Source of the DNA: Oopsacas minuta
Lineage: Eukaryota; Porifera; Hexactinellida; Lyssacinosida; Leucopsacidae
Length of the DNA stretch: 64,000 nucleotides
NCBI GenBank assembly: GCA_024704765.1
Contig: JAKMXF010000321.1
Location: 186,001 to 250,000, forward strand
Direction: 5' to 3'
The number at the start of each line of letters is the position of its first letter. Position 1 is the first letter of the stretch. Position numbers and translations under genes: made by a program. Positions 11,766-30,213 of the stretch are shown here, one piece after another. The notes under the pieces are model-generated. The model searched no databases and was not told the origin of the DNA. It saw only the letters and a list, made by a program, of their open reading frames with translations.

Positions 11766-13013
11766 TTACAAATGAATACATGAAGATATTCTGAGTTGAA
11801 ATTCGGTTTCTAAGTTAGACACAACAACTAAATTTAACTCATTTGTTAGAGCTAATGCTAAAGAGCTGTAGAACCCTGTTCCATCATTCTTTTCTACTTG
11901 TATAGTTCGTATATGATTTCCTTCTTTTGAGAATATCTTGATAGCTTTACTACTCCAATCACTGATAAGAATACTCCCTGCTGGGTCCAGACAGAAGAAA
12001 TGAGGGTCAGTAATTCCCATCAGGCTACCCCTTGATATAAGAGAGCGGAGTCTCTCTCCTGTGTGAGAGAAGACATGGATACAGGGATTGTCTTTACAGA
12101 GCACGTATACCTCATCAGATGTTAGCTTGATGTCAAGAGGTCCCCTGATTTCCTGTTCAGTGAGGTTACGCATATAGACCAGAGAACTGTTGAGGATTTG
12201 TATTCTATTATTACCACCATCTGTCACGTATACATATCCGGTAGAAGATACAGAGAGGCTATAAGGGAAGTTAAACTCTCCAATCTGATTTCCCTCATTC
12301 CCTACCTTATTGATTAGAGAGTAATCATTCCCCACTTTGAAGCAGAGCACTGCATGTACTCTTGTATCTGTGATATACACATATTCCCCGTGAATAGCAA
12401 TACCGTATGGACACTCCATGTCCTGGTGAGTAAAGCTATCTAGATAGTCTCCTTGCTCAGAAAAGATGGAGATACGTGCATGTAATGGGAATAATCCACC
12501 CACTGTAACAAATATATTATTGGTAATAGGATCAACAGTGGCAGCATTAGGACCATACAAATCACCACGAGCTTTCCCTTCCTTCCCAACAGCTACTACC
12601 TGTCTTATGTTATCATACTTGGATACAACCTCCTCCTCTATGACCTCTCCCAGTCCTGCAATAAGTTCCTCTAGGGGTTCGGATTGTGCTCTGAATACAA
12701 TATGGGTCTCAGGTTGGGGGGTATTTAACTCTGTTAGTTCTTGCTCTATTTCAACAAGCACTCTCTCTTGTAGCTCTCGGAGCTCGTTCAATTGGAGACG
12801 ACGCTCCGTGTCGGCCTTCAAACCGACCAGTTGTTCAAACTTGTTAATGCGGGTTAATGGTCTAGCTGCCTTATCGTCACGCAGGTCATGATACGCGGTA
12901 ATGAGGGCTAATCGTCTCTGATTGAGGCGAAGAATCAGACCATCGAATAGCTGGTTGATTCGTGTCTCGATATCGTCTACGGGGGCTATTCCTGGGGTGT
13001 TATAGTTTGCCAT
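11766..13013 (-). CDS. Coiled-coil NHL-repeat protein
   Basis: A 415-residue intronless frame. Residues ~1-135 are charged, helical and probably coiled coil (RLQLNELRELQERVLVEIEQ region). Residues ~150-410 contain NHL-type beta-propeller repeats, seen as GxFxxPxxhxhxxxGxhYVTDxxNNRIQ (clear at YVYVTDGGNNRIQI) and weaker copies. The C-terminal half resembles TRIM-NHL proteins such as TRIM71/TRIM2, but no RING or B-box is present, so ubiquitin ligase activity is not supported. NHL propellers bind protein or RNA. Start ATG lies downstream of stops. The codon usage looks ordinary. I infer membership of a sponge-expanded family; the function is unknown. Confidence 0.8.
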   Translation of the reverse strand: MANYNTPGIAPVDDIETRINQLFDGLILRLNQRRLALITAYHDLRDDKAARPLTRINKFEQLVGLKADTERRLQLNELRELQERVLVEIEQELTELNTPQPETHIVFRAQSEPLEELIAGLGEVIEEEVVSKYDNIRQVVAVGKEGKARGDLYGPNAATVDPITNNIFVTVGGLFPLHARISIFSEQGDYLDSFTHQDMECPYGIAIHGEYVYITDTRVHAVLCFKVGNDYSLINKVGNEGNQIGEFNFPYSLSVSSTGYVYVTDGGNNRIQILNSSLVYMRNLTEQEIRGPLDIKLTSDEVYVLCKDNPCIHVFSHTGERLRSLISRGSLMGITDPHFFCLDPAGSILISDWSSKAIKIFSKEGNHIRTIQVEKNDGTGFYSSLALALTNELNLVVVSNLETEFQLRISSCIHL

Positions 13014-13304
13014 TTATTGTTATTTGTTTCTAAATTATGAAAACAGAAAAAAGTTATTGAATTGCTATAAACAAATATTTTTGTGTCTTATAAGTCCTAA
13101 CTAAACTGTGACATCTCTAGTGTCACTAATGTCAATCTAATTATTGGATAATGAAACTAAACTACAATTATTTCCATAAAAGAATTTTCTAAAATTATAA
13201 CTGGAACTAATTAGTATTTAAATAATATCAACACCCCTAAATGTATCAATTATCCAATTTTCATGTGAATTAGACTTTTCTATAACATAACATAAACAAA
13301 ATTA

Positions 13305-13718
13305 TTAGTTCTTATCCTTAGTTCCAGTTTCAATCCTAACTAAAGTAGCAGGAATAGGTGGAGCTATAAAATAATTATCATTTTTACGCGGGGAATTTGA
13401 CATAACTTCCGTTTTGGTAGGAATTTCCCGCTCAAAATCTCCTCTCATAACTATCGACCGGTTTTCATTTAGTTGATACAGCGGCTCGACATCTGATAGG
13501 TCAATTTCGAAGAGCCTATTACAGAACTCAATCCCGTTTCGTATATACATAGCTTGTAACTCATCGTCCGTAGTCCATCTTTCCGAATTATTGTTCTCCC
13601 GTAAGAGTGATAGTTTTTGGAGGTGTTTGACCATTTGGCGCTCTTTTTCATTTGGAGTTGTTGACTCAAATCGACACAATGACGCGACACATAACTTCCT
13701 TATGGAACTAAGTAGCAT
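13305..13718 (-). CDS. GATC: Mitochondrial Glu-tRNA(Gln) amidotransferase subunit C
   Basis: A 137-residue intronless frame. The N terminus (MLLSSIRKLCVASLCRFEST) is basic and Ser-rich with no acidic residue until the end, as in a mitochondrial targeting signal. The core EFCNRLFEIDLSDVEPLYQL matches the GatC motif (FA..L..VDT..VEP...), and the C-terminal YFIAPPIP matches the family's YF.AP signature. GatC holds GatA and GatB together in the GatCAB complex, which converts Glu-tRNA(Gln) to Gln-tRNA(Gln) in mitochondria. Length is normal for animal GATC. It is co-oriented with the NHL gene about 290 bp downstream. Confidence 0.88.
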   Translation of the reverse strand: MLLSSIRKLCVASLCRFESTTPNEKERQMVKHLQKLSLLRENNNSERWTTDDELQAMYIRNGIEFCNRLFEIDLSDVEPLYQLNENRSIVMRGDFEREIPTKTEVMSNSPRKNDNYFIAPPIPATLVRIETGTKDKN

Positions 13719-14636
13719 TTTTCACACCTAATTATGAATATGTTCTTATAAAACAATTTACTAACCTGGAACCATGGACGACAGCAGGGTCCATACCCAT
13801 AGAGGCCATTTCTTGGACTATTGGTTCTGGAACTAATTAAATGTCCTTTACAGAAGGTTCCATATGTAATCAATAATATTTGTCACTTGACAAGCCTGTT
13901 TATAGAATATGGAACTATGAATCATTTTAATATTTATAGAATTGTATATTACTACATTGTTATAGTTCCAATTGCAACTTTATATAATAACGCCTCGACA
14001 CAATTATTATGGTGACAAAATGATGATTGGCAAAAAGGAGTTGCATCATAAATCGACCAATCAAATTAATTTCTATTCCAATACTTTGAATAAACTATTT
14101 ACAAGCTTAGCCAACCAATTTTAAGAATGCAAATGCGACACAATTTGAACACTTAAAAGGACACTTTTAGGTGTTTGGTTTCTGTAATTAATTGGCTGTA
14201 ATTAGGTGACACATTTCAAATTGTGGCATTCTAAAATCTGTAGACAATACTATAGGACATCTGTACCCACAAATCTGATTGGGTAATAAAGTATAGACAA
14301 TAGAACCTACAAATTCATTGTTCATTTCACTCATTAATAATATGGAACTATCTTAATTAAATTGATTCAAAAAATCGGATTAAACACTTCAACCACAACT
14401 TCCAAATTCTCTTTGAAATTATCTCAAAATATGTTTCAACAAACCACAAACACCAATCGAAAGATAGCATTTTATCCAGTTCAAAGGTATCAGGCAAAGT
14501 TGTAATATGATTGGACGTATAAGTTACAAAGTGCTTGTTAGAATGTTGAAAGTGGGATGTTGCCCAATTAGCACCACCTCAGAGTAAGAGGAGAGATAAT
14601 CAAGATTGCGTATAGTTACCAAATCAAGTCATTGCA
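13719..14636. other. Divergent promoter region between GATC and the ArfGAP-C2 gene
   Basis: No coding frame supported. Contains a decayed hAT-type fragment (13765-13800), several GGAACTA words and several CCAAT boxes in both orientations. Confidence 0.5.
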
Positions 14637-14657
14637 ATGTTCTATTTGGTTGTATTA

Positions 14658-14686
14658 CCCAATCAAATTGCCTGCAGCTATAAATA
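14658..14686 (+). promoter_or_regulatory. CCAAT and TATA boxes of the ArfGAP-C2 gene
   Basis: CCCAATCAAA at about 14658 and TATAAATA at 14679-14686. The TATA box lies 35-42 bases before the ATG at 14721, so transcription should start only about ten bases upstream of that codon. This argues against the longer frame that opens at 14637. Confidence 0.6.
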
Positions 14687-14720
14687 CAGAATGCATTGCA
14701 ATTTGGATAAAATTGCAAAA

Positions 14721-15566
14721 ATGGAAATAACGATTTCTTGTAACGAAAGTAAGAAAGCCATCGAGGCCATTTTGGCGCGCGATGAGAACCACTTTTGTGC
14801 CGACTGTGATGAACCAAATCCAACTTGGGTGTCACTAACATGGGGCTGTTTTATTTGTGACAATTGTGCGGGGGCACATCGATCCCTTGGACCCGAGAGC
14901 TCATTTTTAAAGTCAGGGACCAATGAGATATTTTCCCAACAAGAAGTAGATTGTTTAACACTTCAAGGAAATGTACACGCCAATCAAATCCTAGAGTATC
15001 ATGTGCCGGAAGGTGTCGATGTGCCACATGGCGCAAATGATAAGTGGCAGAGAAGAAAGACTTATATTCAGAAGAAATATGAAGATTTAAGTTTCATAAA
15101 ATTGGAAGGCAGAGAGAGAAAATCGGTAAAACGTGAATCAATAATTTTCGAATCATTCGAGGACAATTCTCTGCCATTTGAAGACCACTTTTTGGGCATC
15201 TTGGACGTCAAAATATTGTCAATAAACAATCTCCCAAAGTCAAAATTTGGAAATAGTGGCATTTATGCCATCACAAAGATTGGTACTCAACAGTCAAAAA
15301 CAGACGCAAAGGATTTTAAAGAAGAAATAAAATTTGATGAAAAGTTCGTATTTTCTTGGGACGGAAAAGAGGAGATGAACATCAAAATATGTGACAAACA
15401 GAAAATCACAAAATGTAAATTTTTAGCGGAAGTGAAACTACAACTAAACGTGCTTTTGGAAACAAGGTCCAGACAGTTGAAAGGAACTTTCCCGCTCTAC
15501 ACAAAGAGCAACAAATCAGCTGGTTCCATTGAACTAGAAATTAATTGTATGTCACTTTTTGATTAA
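14721..15566 (+). CDS. ArfGAP domain protein with C-terminal C2 domain
   Basis: Intronless, 281 aa from the ATG at 14721 (good context; a frame extension to 14637 is unlikely because of the TATA box). Residues ~8-115 form an ArfGAP zinc finger: CADC-x16-CDNC followed by AGAHRSLG, with the catalytic arginine present. Residues ~155-275 look like a C2 domain (GILDVKILSINNLPKS start, beta-strand pattern to the end). The usual calcium-binding aspartates seem missing, so calcium binding is doubtful. ArfGAPs stimulate GTP hydrolysis on Arf GTPases in membrane traffic. ArfGAP followed by C2 is known from plant AGD11-13-type proteins; I know of no standard animal subfamily with this order. Confidence 0.8.
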   Translation: MEITISCNESKKAIEAILARDENHFCADCDEPNPTWVSLTWGCFICDNCAGAHRSLGPESSFLKSGTNEIFSQQEVDCLTLQGNVHANQILEYHVPEGVDVPHGANDKWQRRKTYIQKKYEDLSFIKLEGRERKSVKRESIIFESFEDNSLPFEDHFLGILDVKILSINNLPKSKFGNSGIYAITKIGTQQSKTDAKDFKEEIKFDEKFVFSWDGKEEMNIKICDKQKITKCKFLAEVKLQLNVLLETRSRQLKGTFPLYTKSNKSAGSIELEINCMSLFD

Positions 15567-18324
15567 TTTTGTATTTTTCTCAATTAATTAAGCGCCAAAA
15601 TATTAATACCAACAAATGAAATTATATTTTTAGACAAATTTTTATTTATTGTAATATTAGAGAAGATAATTCGGCGCATAAAAAGATAATCTCCGCCAAA
15701 ATTGTATTGGCGAAAATTATGGCGCCTAGCTTTATATTCCGCCCAAATTATTCATATGAATTTCTGGCGCATAAAAATTTAATTCCCGCCAAAATTACAA
15801 AATAAAAATTTTGGCGCCTATAAGTAGAAAATTGCGCGCCTGAAATATTTTACTTAAATTTCTTGAATTTAGCAATTAATGCCAAAATGGAACTAAGAAG
15901 TAACACTAATGAATTAAAGAATGTTTAAGCGCATATTTGAGAGAAATCTGACAAATAAAATTACGATTCATTTATTGAAATGTGACACAAATAAAAATAA
16001 GTTTTCTAAAGTAAATTTCGTCATTTTCAAATTTAAAATATTTTCAGGAATTTAGGAATATTTCTCGTTGCTATGCTATGATATTAACCAATCAAATATT
16101 AATATTCCAAATGACACAATTAATGTAGCAAAACTAAAAACAATAATTTTCTGTGCTTGAACTGACCAATCATTTACTCGCCATATGTTCTAGCTAATTT
16201 GAATTTCAAAGGAATTGATTGGATAAGCCATTTCTTTGATAAAAACTAATTTGATTGGTTAAAATGATAAATCAAATTATAAATAACGAGACGCACTTTG
16301 TTGTTGTTTTGTTTTTGTAAATAATCGCAAAACAACAAACAATAAACAAAAGATCACAAATACATATATCAGGGGTCCTATCTGTGATCCAGTTTTGTAA
16401 TTTAATTAGTGTAACCTTTGTTCTTGCGTCAAAACAAAAACGTAATTTTCATAAAAGAACTATGTGTGAAAAATAAAGTAACCAAAATTAATAATTATTA
16501 ATAAACTGATGGCATAGATCTGTAACGAATAAGTTCGAATCAATATGACAGCAGGAAAGTTAGTTCCAGTTTGAAACTTGTATCTAATTAAGGAATCCAA
16601 CACTATACTTAAAGTTTCTCATACAGGCACGTAGTTCTGACGAATTCATTGGTTGATTACCTTGTATACGTTTTACTGCTTCAAGTTAAGGAAAAATTAA
16701 ATGTGCGCCAGATTGCGCCATTCATCCGACACAAAATTATGGCATGTTTGGCGCCTAAATCTAAATAGCCTACACACTGTATGTTAATATATTGTAACCA
16801 TTTGATTGGGTTTTAGCCAAAATTTATGTTTGTTATCATTATTAGAAAATTGTAGAAATGCTGAGAACAATTGGAACTAAGCCACTAAGGCAATTTCAAT
16901 ACGGAGCTAAAGAATTACTAAAAACGTTTCCTTGGATATTTTCTATTAATAGACATATGATTTGTAAGTTATTTAGTAAATAAATTTCCAAAAAGTCAAC
17001 GTAATTATGATTCAATAATTAGCTTAACAAATAATTCATATTATTAATCAACCCAAATAAGCTGAAAACAGAATTATTTTCACTGTAACCTAAACTCAAT
17101 TTCGATTGGTTTATAACTTCAGATTTTAGGCGCCAAATGATGAATATTTCAAGACTAATTTGTTGTTAAGTTATGCTAACATAATAACTAAGCACTGAGT
17201 TAGTAGTGCAGATTATAGGCGCCATTTAATCATATGATAAAGTGACTTATTGTGCAATTAGCGAAATGAAATGTTATTAACATAACTTATGGCCAGAAAC
17301 ATGAGGAAATTGTGTCTCTATAGTTACCTAAAATATGTGAAAATATACGACATCATGCTCAAAACTACATAGTTAGATTTGCTTAATCATAATGCTACTT
17401 TCGTATTAAACAGCTGCCATTCTGTCCAATAGAAATTAAATTATAATTGTCATACACCAAAAACCGCCAAATTAGACTAAAACGCGCCAAAATAAAAAGT
17501 ATTCATAAATAATGCGCCAAATTACAAACCTATTTTTAATTAATTGAATTAAAAATGACACTTTGTTGTTGATAGACAAAATACCATAATTGTAATTCTA
17601 AATATTTTCAGAGTAATTCGTAGCAACTAAAATCACACAGCTGATTAACTGATAAATACGCCGGGAAATAGTAAATAATCGCGATATCATGGATTGGCGC
17701 TTGAAAGATATTGAATTTTATTGGCCACTTAGAACCATCTGCTTAAATTCGAATATACTTCAAAGAATTTAATTTATCAAATTACAAATTGTGGCATCAC
17801 ATAAGTCTTAACCAAGTGGCACAAATCTGACACTAATTAGATTACTCTCAGGTCAAATTAAGAGCTGTACTTTAATTGAATTTCGATTATAATTACAAAT
17901 TCATTGGAATTCTTAATGATATATCTAATTAACATATTAGCTTAATAAGTTGTAAATACGACCACATTCATGAACTAGACAAAAGTGTTAAAACCTAGAA
18001 ACCTTTTAGAATACAAATTTGGACCATATTTAGCATCCTAGGGGAAAATCTAACACCCCAATAAAACAGTAACCCAAAACCTTTCTCACTCGTGGACCCC
18101 TTATACCAATTTTAACAATTTCTGAGGAACTGTGAATCCCCTACTGTCGTAAATCAAATAACATATCTCCGCATATATAATTACCAACATATAACTAACA
18201 TTCCTTAAGATACATAAACAACACAAACTAGTGCCTTAATATCCTAAATAACCACACAACTACAATAGGCAGCTAGCATAAAAATTGTTACTATTTATCA
18301 TGCCACTTTTCAACCACTTAACAC
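15567..18324. other. Intergenic, 2.75 kb, no gene supported
   Basis: The first 300 bases hold about ten GC-core words (CGCCAAAA, GGCGCCTA, CCGCCCAAA, GCGCGCCTG) in AT-rich sequence. A short frame from 16858 (MLRTIGTKPLRQFQYG, ending at a GTAAGT) looks like a possible mitochondrial first exon, but I could not find a following exon. A hAT-type fragment lies at 18040-18150. Confidence 0.5.
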
Positions 18325-25923
<7,599 letters not shown>

Positions 25924-27619
25924 TTTCAAATGTGTTACAATACAAACTCAAAAACTAACAAACTGTAAACAAATTTGTATTTATACTTTTGCAGAAATAA
26001 AAGTGGCAGCTAATTAATATTAGCAACAACCAATCGAATTACGTAATTTCTTGTTGTAAAATGTTACAATTTGATTGGCTAATAAATATTCAAAAACTTT
26101 CGATTTTGAAACTGAAAGTATTTTAAAATTCGCAAATTTGTTGTGTGAAAATATCAAAAGTTTGTAAACAAATAAATAAAATCTTTTCATAAACAAACGA
26201 TTTTCATTAAAAGTAAAAGACTTAAAAATGGAAAAGGGGAGATTTCCATTTTATACTTAAAATTTGGTTGATATTATTGGTCAAATTATGAACATATAGA
26301 AAACAGGATGTGATTAGAGTGGCGTTCAGATGGTTCGGTTTCAGTTTCATCATATATTATCATTAGTTTATTGTTCAATAATTGTCCACTTAAACAAATG
26401 TAAAATTGAGTAAAAGGAAACTGAGGTTGGAAACTAGATTATATAGAAAATCGTCAATTATAGAATGGCGCGTAAAATGATCAGATAAACTTCAAAGTGA
26501 GTGAATATTAATGTTCAAATGTGTGATTTAGGCGCGTAATAATGCGCCAAAGATTACCCGCGGAAATTCATTATAACCAGATTCTGCCGCCGAAAATTAC
26601 TCCATAATTTAGGCGCTAAAAATTTTTTCGACACATTCTTTAGCAAGGACATATATACATATTTATGTGCATATGAATATTAAATATTTATGAATAAATG
26701 TGTTCTACTAAGTGTGACCAAAAATTAATAATTGAATCTACAAAAATAAAAAAAAGAATTATTTGAAGCCTAATAATACAGAACTTAGCTGAATTAATGA
26801 ATTCCATCAAGGTCTTAATTGAATGGTTGACCAGTAAGTGAATTTCAGCTGCCTTGACAGCAGATATATATATACACATGTTATTACTTACAAGTATGCA
26901 TATATTATATTTGGTGTTAGAAGCCTTGTGTCACATTCTATAAACTTTTCAAATCCGTTTTGGGAAGGAAAGGATTTTGAAGGGATTTCTAACGTTTTGA
27001 ATATCATTTATACGTCACCCATAATCCAAGAATGGTATCACAACAATAGGAGTATTGTTTTGGCGGGCTTCTAGGCCACAATCTAGGGGAACTGTCACCT
27101 TTTGGGAGGGAGGCCTCAGTATTTGGTCCCCGGAAACACCCAAAAATATTTGTCACTATGCATATAAACCCCCCAAAAATCTCGGAGAATTAAGCTTCAG
27201 AACTTCTTAGAGAAATATCATAATTTATCACTCAAAAAATTCATCATAAGCTGTATTATGAAAATTATTAAATTTAATATTTCATCTTGTTCAGGAAATT
27301 ATAAGGTTCAATAAAAATGATAATTTAAATTCCTAGAGAAGCCCAAATCCTGTTGGCACAGTGACACGTAAGCGGACTGTCCTGCTTTTTCGGGCACATA
27401 TGGAGTGTCATGTTCCGCTTAATCGTCTCAAAAAAGATTTTAGGCGCCAGACAATCAAGTGTGCCACTATATTCTAGATGGGTCGATTCATAAAATTGAA
27501 CATTTATGTCCAATTTTGCGTGTCTTTTCTATTAGTAGACAAATAAACATAAACAAACAACTCTCTATCTATGGATAAAATCACAAGTTAGTCAATACCT
27601 AACTTCATGCAAATGGGAA
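25924..27619. other. Intergenic between SERCA start and OGFR-like 3' end
   Basis: Probable SERCA promoter lies in the first few hundred bases, which hold CCAATCGAA and a GATTGG repeat; no clear TATA. GC-core words cluster at 26465-26635. A 62-codon frame at 27325-27513 (-) has no recognisable features. Confidence 0.45.
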
Positions 27620-29517
27620 CTAATAATATCTGTATAGTTCCTTTCTCACAATCCCTCCTTTCTTTTCTATGTCTGCTATTATAAAGTGGTTGGCTAACGT
27701 ATAGAACTCCTTTCTTTCTTGAAAATTTACTATTACTTTGCCCCAATATGATAAACAACTTTTAAGAGTGTTTGTTAATTTCTCCTGTTCAAATATTTCA
27801 GACAAGACGAATGAGCAAAATGGCGCTTGAAAATGGCCTAACTCGAATTCCCCGAGACATTTCAATATCCTAGTGATACGCAAGTAGTTATGGAATGACG
27901 AATTTAAGAGCCTATACTGCTGCTTTTGGTGTTTATCTGAGCGGCCAATTTTACCTGTATCTTTATTCGCCAGTTTCATGCCAAAGAAATCCAGCATTAG
28001 CTCATAACTCCTTATAAGCCTATTTTGAAATTTCTGCTTTTCTGGTTCGGATAATAATTGTTGTATTTCATGTTTTTGTAATGGCTGTGCGTGGTGGTTT
28101 AGGCCCTGTTCCTGGATAGGAAATAGCCATTGAATGTATCCATGGTGTTGTTCAAGGAGGTCGTAATCACTCCACCATTTTTTGTGTATGTCATCTATGT
28201 AATCGCCGGATGGTTGCGATGGTAACCTGTTTTGGTAGAATTCTAAATTTAGATTGTAATCTGGATGGTCTGTTGCCTTTGGATATCCGTCTAAGTACCT
28301 ATAAAATGACCAATTTGACACTTATAGTTCCAAATACAGTCAACACCCGTTAGATCGAAGTCTTAAATCATACAAACATGGTCCCAAACCGTCAGAGTAA
28401 CATATCACTTGAGCTTCGATATGACGGGAATTGACTGTATACTACTGTATTTCTCGCTCAATTATCCGATGATTATTGAGCGGGAAGTATTCCTAAAGGA
28501 AACCTTATGAACATACCTTTCTGTATCTTCGGTTGCCCAGTAACCTCCCATTAACTTCTGCAATTCTTTAGAAAGCGAACTTACGAATTGTTTCCATTCT
28601 TTTTGAGTTCTCTCTTTAGTCATTCTAAGTCCCTTATCACTTGGAGAAATACTGGCGCCTTCAGTGCCACTTTCCTTACTCACACCTTTCGGGCTACTTT
28701 TCACATCGCCACTATTTTTGGCTCCTTTTTTGGGTGTTTTATTAGATTTTCCACCAGTTTGGAATTCCCCGCCCGAATCATTGTCTTCATGGCTATTTTT
28801 AGTATCTACTTTCTCTGCAACTGGATCTGAATCAGTTTTAGTGGTATATCCAGTTTGATCTTCCTCTCCTGTATCTACAGTATTCATTGGCTCATTTGCA
28901 TGTTGTGTTTCCATTGGTTCATTATACACGGGTACTGGTTCTTTACCCGAAGTTTCAATTGGTTCATTATACACGGGTACTGGTTCTTTACCCGAAGTTT
29001 CAATTGGTTCATTATACACGGGTACTGGTTCTTTACCCGAAGTTTCAATTGGTTCATTATACACGGGTACTGGTTCTTTACCCGAAGTTTCAATTGGTTC
29101 ATTATACACGGGTACTGGTTCTTTACCCGAAGTTTCAATTGGTTCATTATACACGGGTACTGGTTCTTTACCCGAAGTTTCAATTGGTTCCGATTGGGCG
29201 CCAGTTTCCATCTTTTCATCTTTGGCATTTTCATCAAGTTTCGAAGATTCTTCATCGTTTCTTACGGAACTGACATCCATTTCGCTGCCATTCTCTACAG
29301 CCACTGGGCCACTTTCTGTAGCCCTTGGTTTTTCATCACAGGTGTTAACTGGCGCAGTGCGAACATCAGTTTGTTGTTGTGGATTTGAAGACATAAAATA
29401 GTGGAGAGGAGAAAAACTGAAGTTCGGTCTTTTAAAATATTTAGAACTTACATAACTGAAAATTATAACAGCTATGATAAACCCAAATATCACACTTAAC
29501 AACATTTTGGCGCTCAA
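27620..29517 (-). CDS. OGFR: Membrane-anchored OGFR-like protein
   Basis: Two exons, 29517-28517 and 28298-27620, give ~559 aa. Residues ~5-26 (LLSVIFGFIIAVIIFSYV) are a likely signal anchor. An acidic, low-complexity region follows with six exact-looking copies of a 15-residue unit (EPIETSGKEPVPVYN, residues ~112-202), then a Lys/Ser-rich stretch. The C-terminal ~230 residues are the opioid growth factor receptor conserved domain: FYQNRLPSQPSGDYIDDIHK, SYELMLDFFGMKL, NYLRITRILKCLGEFELGHF, QAPFCSFVL. Vertebrate OGFR is perinuclear/nuclear, inhibits growth, and carries its own repeats after the domain. Here the repeats precede it and an N-terminal membrane segment is present. A GTAAGT inside the anchor region could give an alternative splice form. 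Confidence 0.85.
28337..28437. mobile_element. 101-bp pogo-type MITE in the OGFR-like intron
   Basis: Starts CAGTCAACACCCGTTAGATC and ends in the inverted ATATGACGGGAATTGACTG, with TA duplicated on both sides (28335-28336, 28438-28439). It fills nearly half of the intron. Confidence 0.85.
28913..29182 (-). repeat. 45-bp coding minisatellite, six units
   Basis: Six tandem 45-bp units, apparently identical at nucleotide level, followed by a partial seventh. Each encodes EPIETSGKEPVPVYN in the OGFR-like protein. The lack of silent differences points to recent expansion or homogenisation, and copy number is likely polymorphic. Confidence 0.95.
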
Positions 29518-30213
29518 TGAATGCCTATTTTTACTTCTTATATTGCAATACTGGCAATATATAGTTATATAACCTTTGTTTAACTTTCAATGAAGACATA
29601 TTATGTATCATACAAGCAATCTCCAATTTTTGGTGACATAATATCTATTAGGCTAATTCTGCAATAAATATTTTGCCTCAAACAATAGTTCTCGTATTGT
29701 TAATGAGAAATATCAGCATAGTTAACCGAATTATATCATATTTGATAATAATGTGACTTATACAAGTCTAATAATGCCAAAATCTTACATTTAGAGGTTA
29801 ACCTACACGTATAATACATTAAAATAGATAAAGTATGATGTATTATACCAGGCTTGGACCGGGTCATCGGGCCAGGAAATCATGACCCGGTCCAAGCCTG
29901 TATTATACGTTATACGCGTATTATAACCTCCCCCAAACAATTTGTACTTCAATATCTAATTTAATTAAGAATAGTGTTGGTGACGTGCAATCAAGGTACA
30001 CACGAGGTCAAAAAATTGGAAATGAACCTTTAAGTAATATTATCTTCTGATAGATAATATTATCTAAATAGTGTCTATCTAGCATTCTCATATCATCCTC
30101 ATGTTACTATGCAAATTTCGTAAAGTTTCATATGATATGTGTAAAGATATGATATGTGTAAAGATATGATATATATTTGATATTTTAATATTAAAATACA
30201 AAATAAATTCTAA
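29518..30213. other. Divergent promoter region, OGFR-like and LRRC58
   Basis: AT-rich, no frame. A strong inverted pair, GGCTTGGACCGGGTCAT at about 29852 and ATGACCCGGTCCAAGCC at about 29880, forms a near-perfect hairpin of 17-20 bp arms with a short loop. Short TGATATGTGTAAAGATA repeats lie at about 30133-30165. Confidence 0.6.
29845..29905. repeat. Perfect hairpin in the OGFR-like/LRRC58 spacer
   Basis: The left arm reads AGGCTTGGACCGGGTCAT and the right arm is its exact complement, ATGACCCGGTCCAAGCCT, with about 13 bases between; the outer bases (TATTATACC and GTATTATA) also nearly pair. It could be a MITE, a cruciform former or the stem of a transcribed small RNA. Confidence 0.7.

Noticed and set aside
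14637-14720. Longer N terminus (28 extra residues) for the ArfGAP-C2 protein
   Set aside because: It would place the CCAAT and TATA boxes inside the coding region; the ATG at 14721 has better context and family length.
16858-16965. Possible first exon for a mitochondrial protein (MLRTIGTKPLRQFQYG, then GTAAGT)
   Set aside because: I could not find a second exon in phase before the SERCA 3' end, and the region has no other coding signal.
27325-27513. 62-codon frame on the minus strand
   Set aside because: No domain, signal or splice continuation recognised; short enough to be chance in a region with no other coding signs.
28913-29182. Possible CRISPR-like array
   Set aside because: Units are directly adjacent with no spacers and encode protein in a eukaryotic gene.
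28855-29388. Long repetitive frames on the + strand across the OGFR-like repeat (e.g. FTRSFNWFIIHGYW units)
   Set aside because: They are antisense shadows: a 45-bp tandem repeat without stops stays open in several frames. Only the minus-strand frame continues into a known domain.
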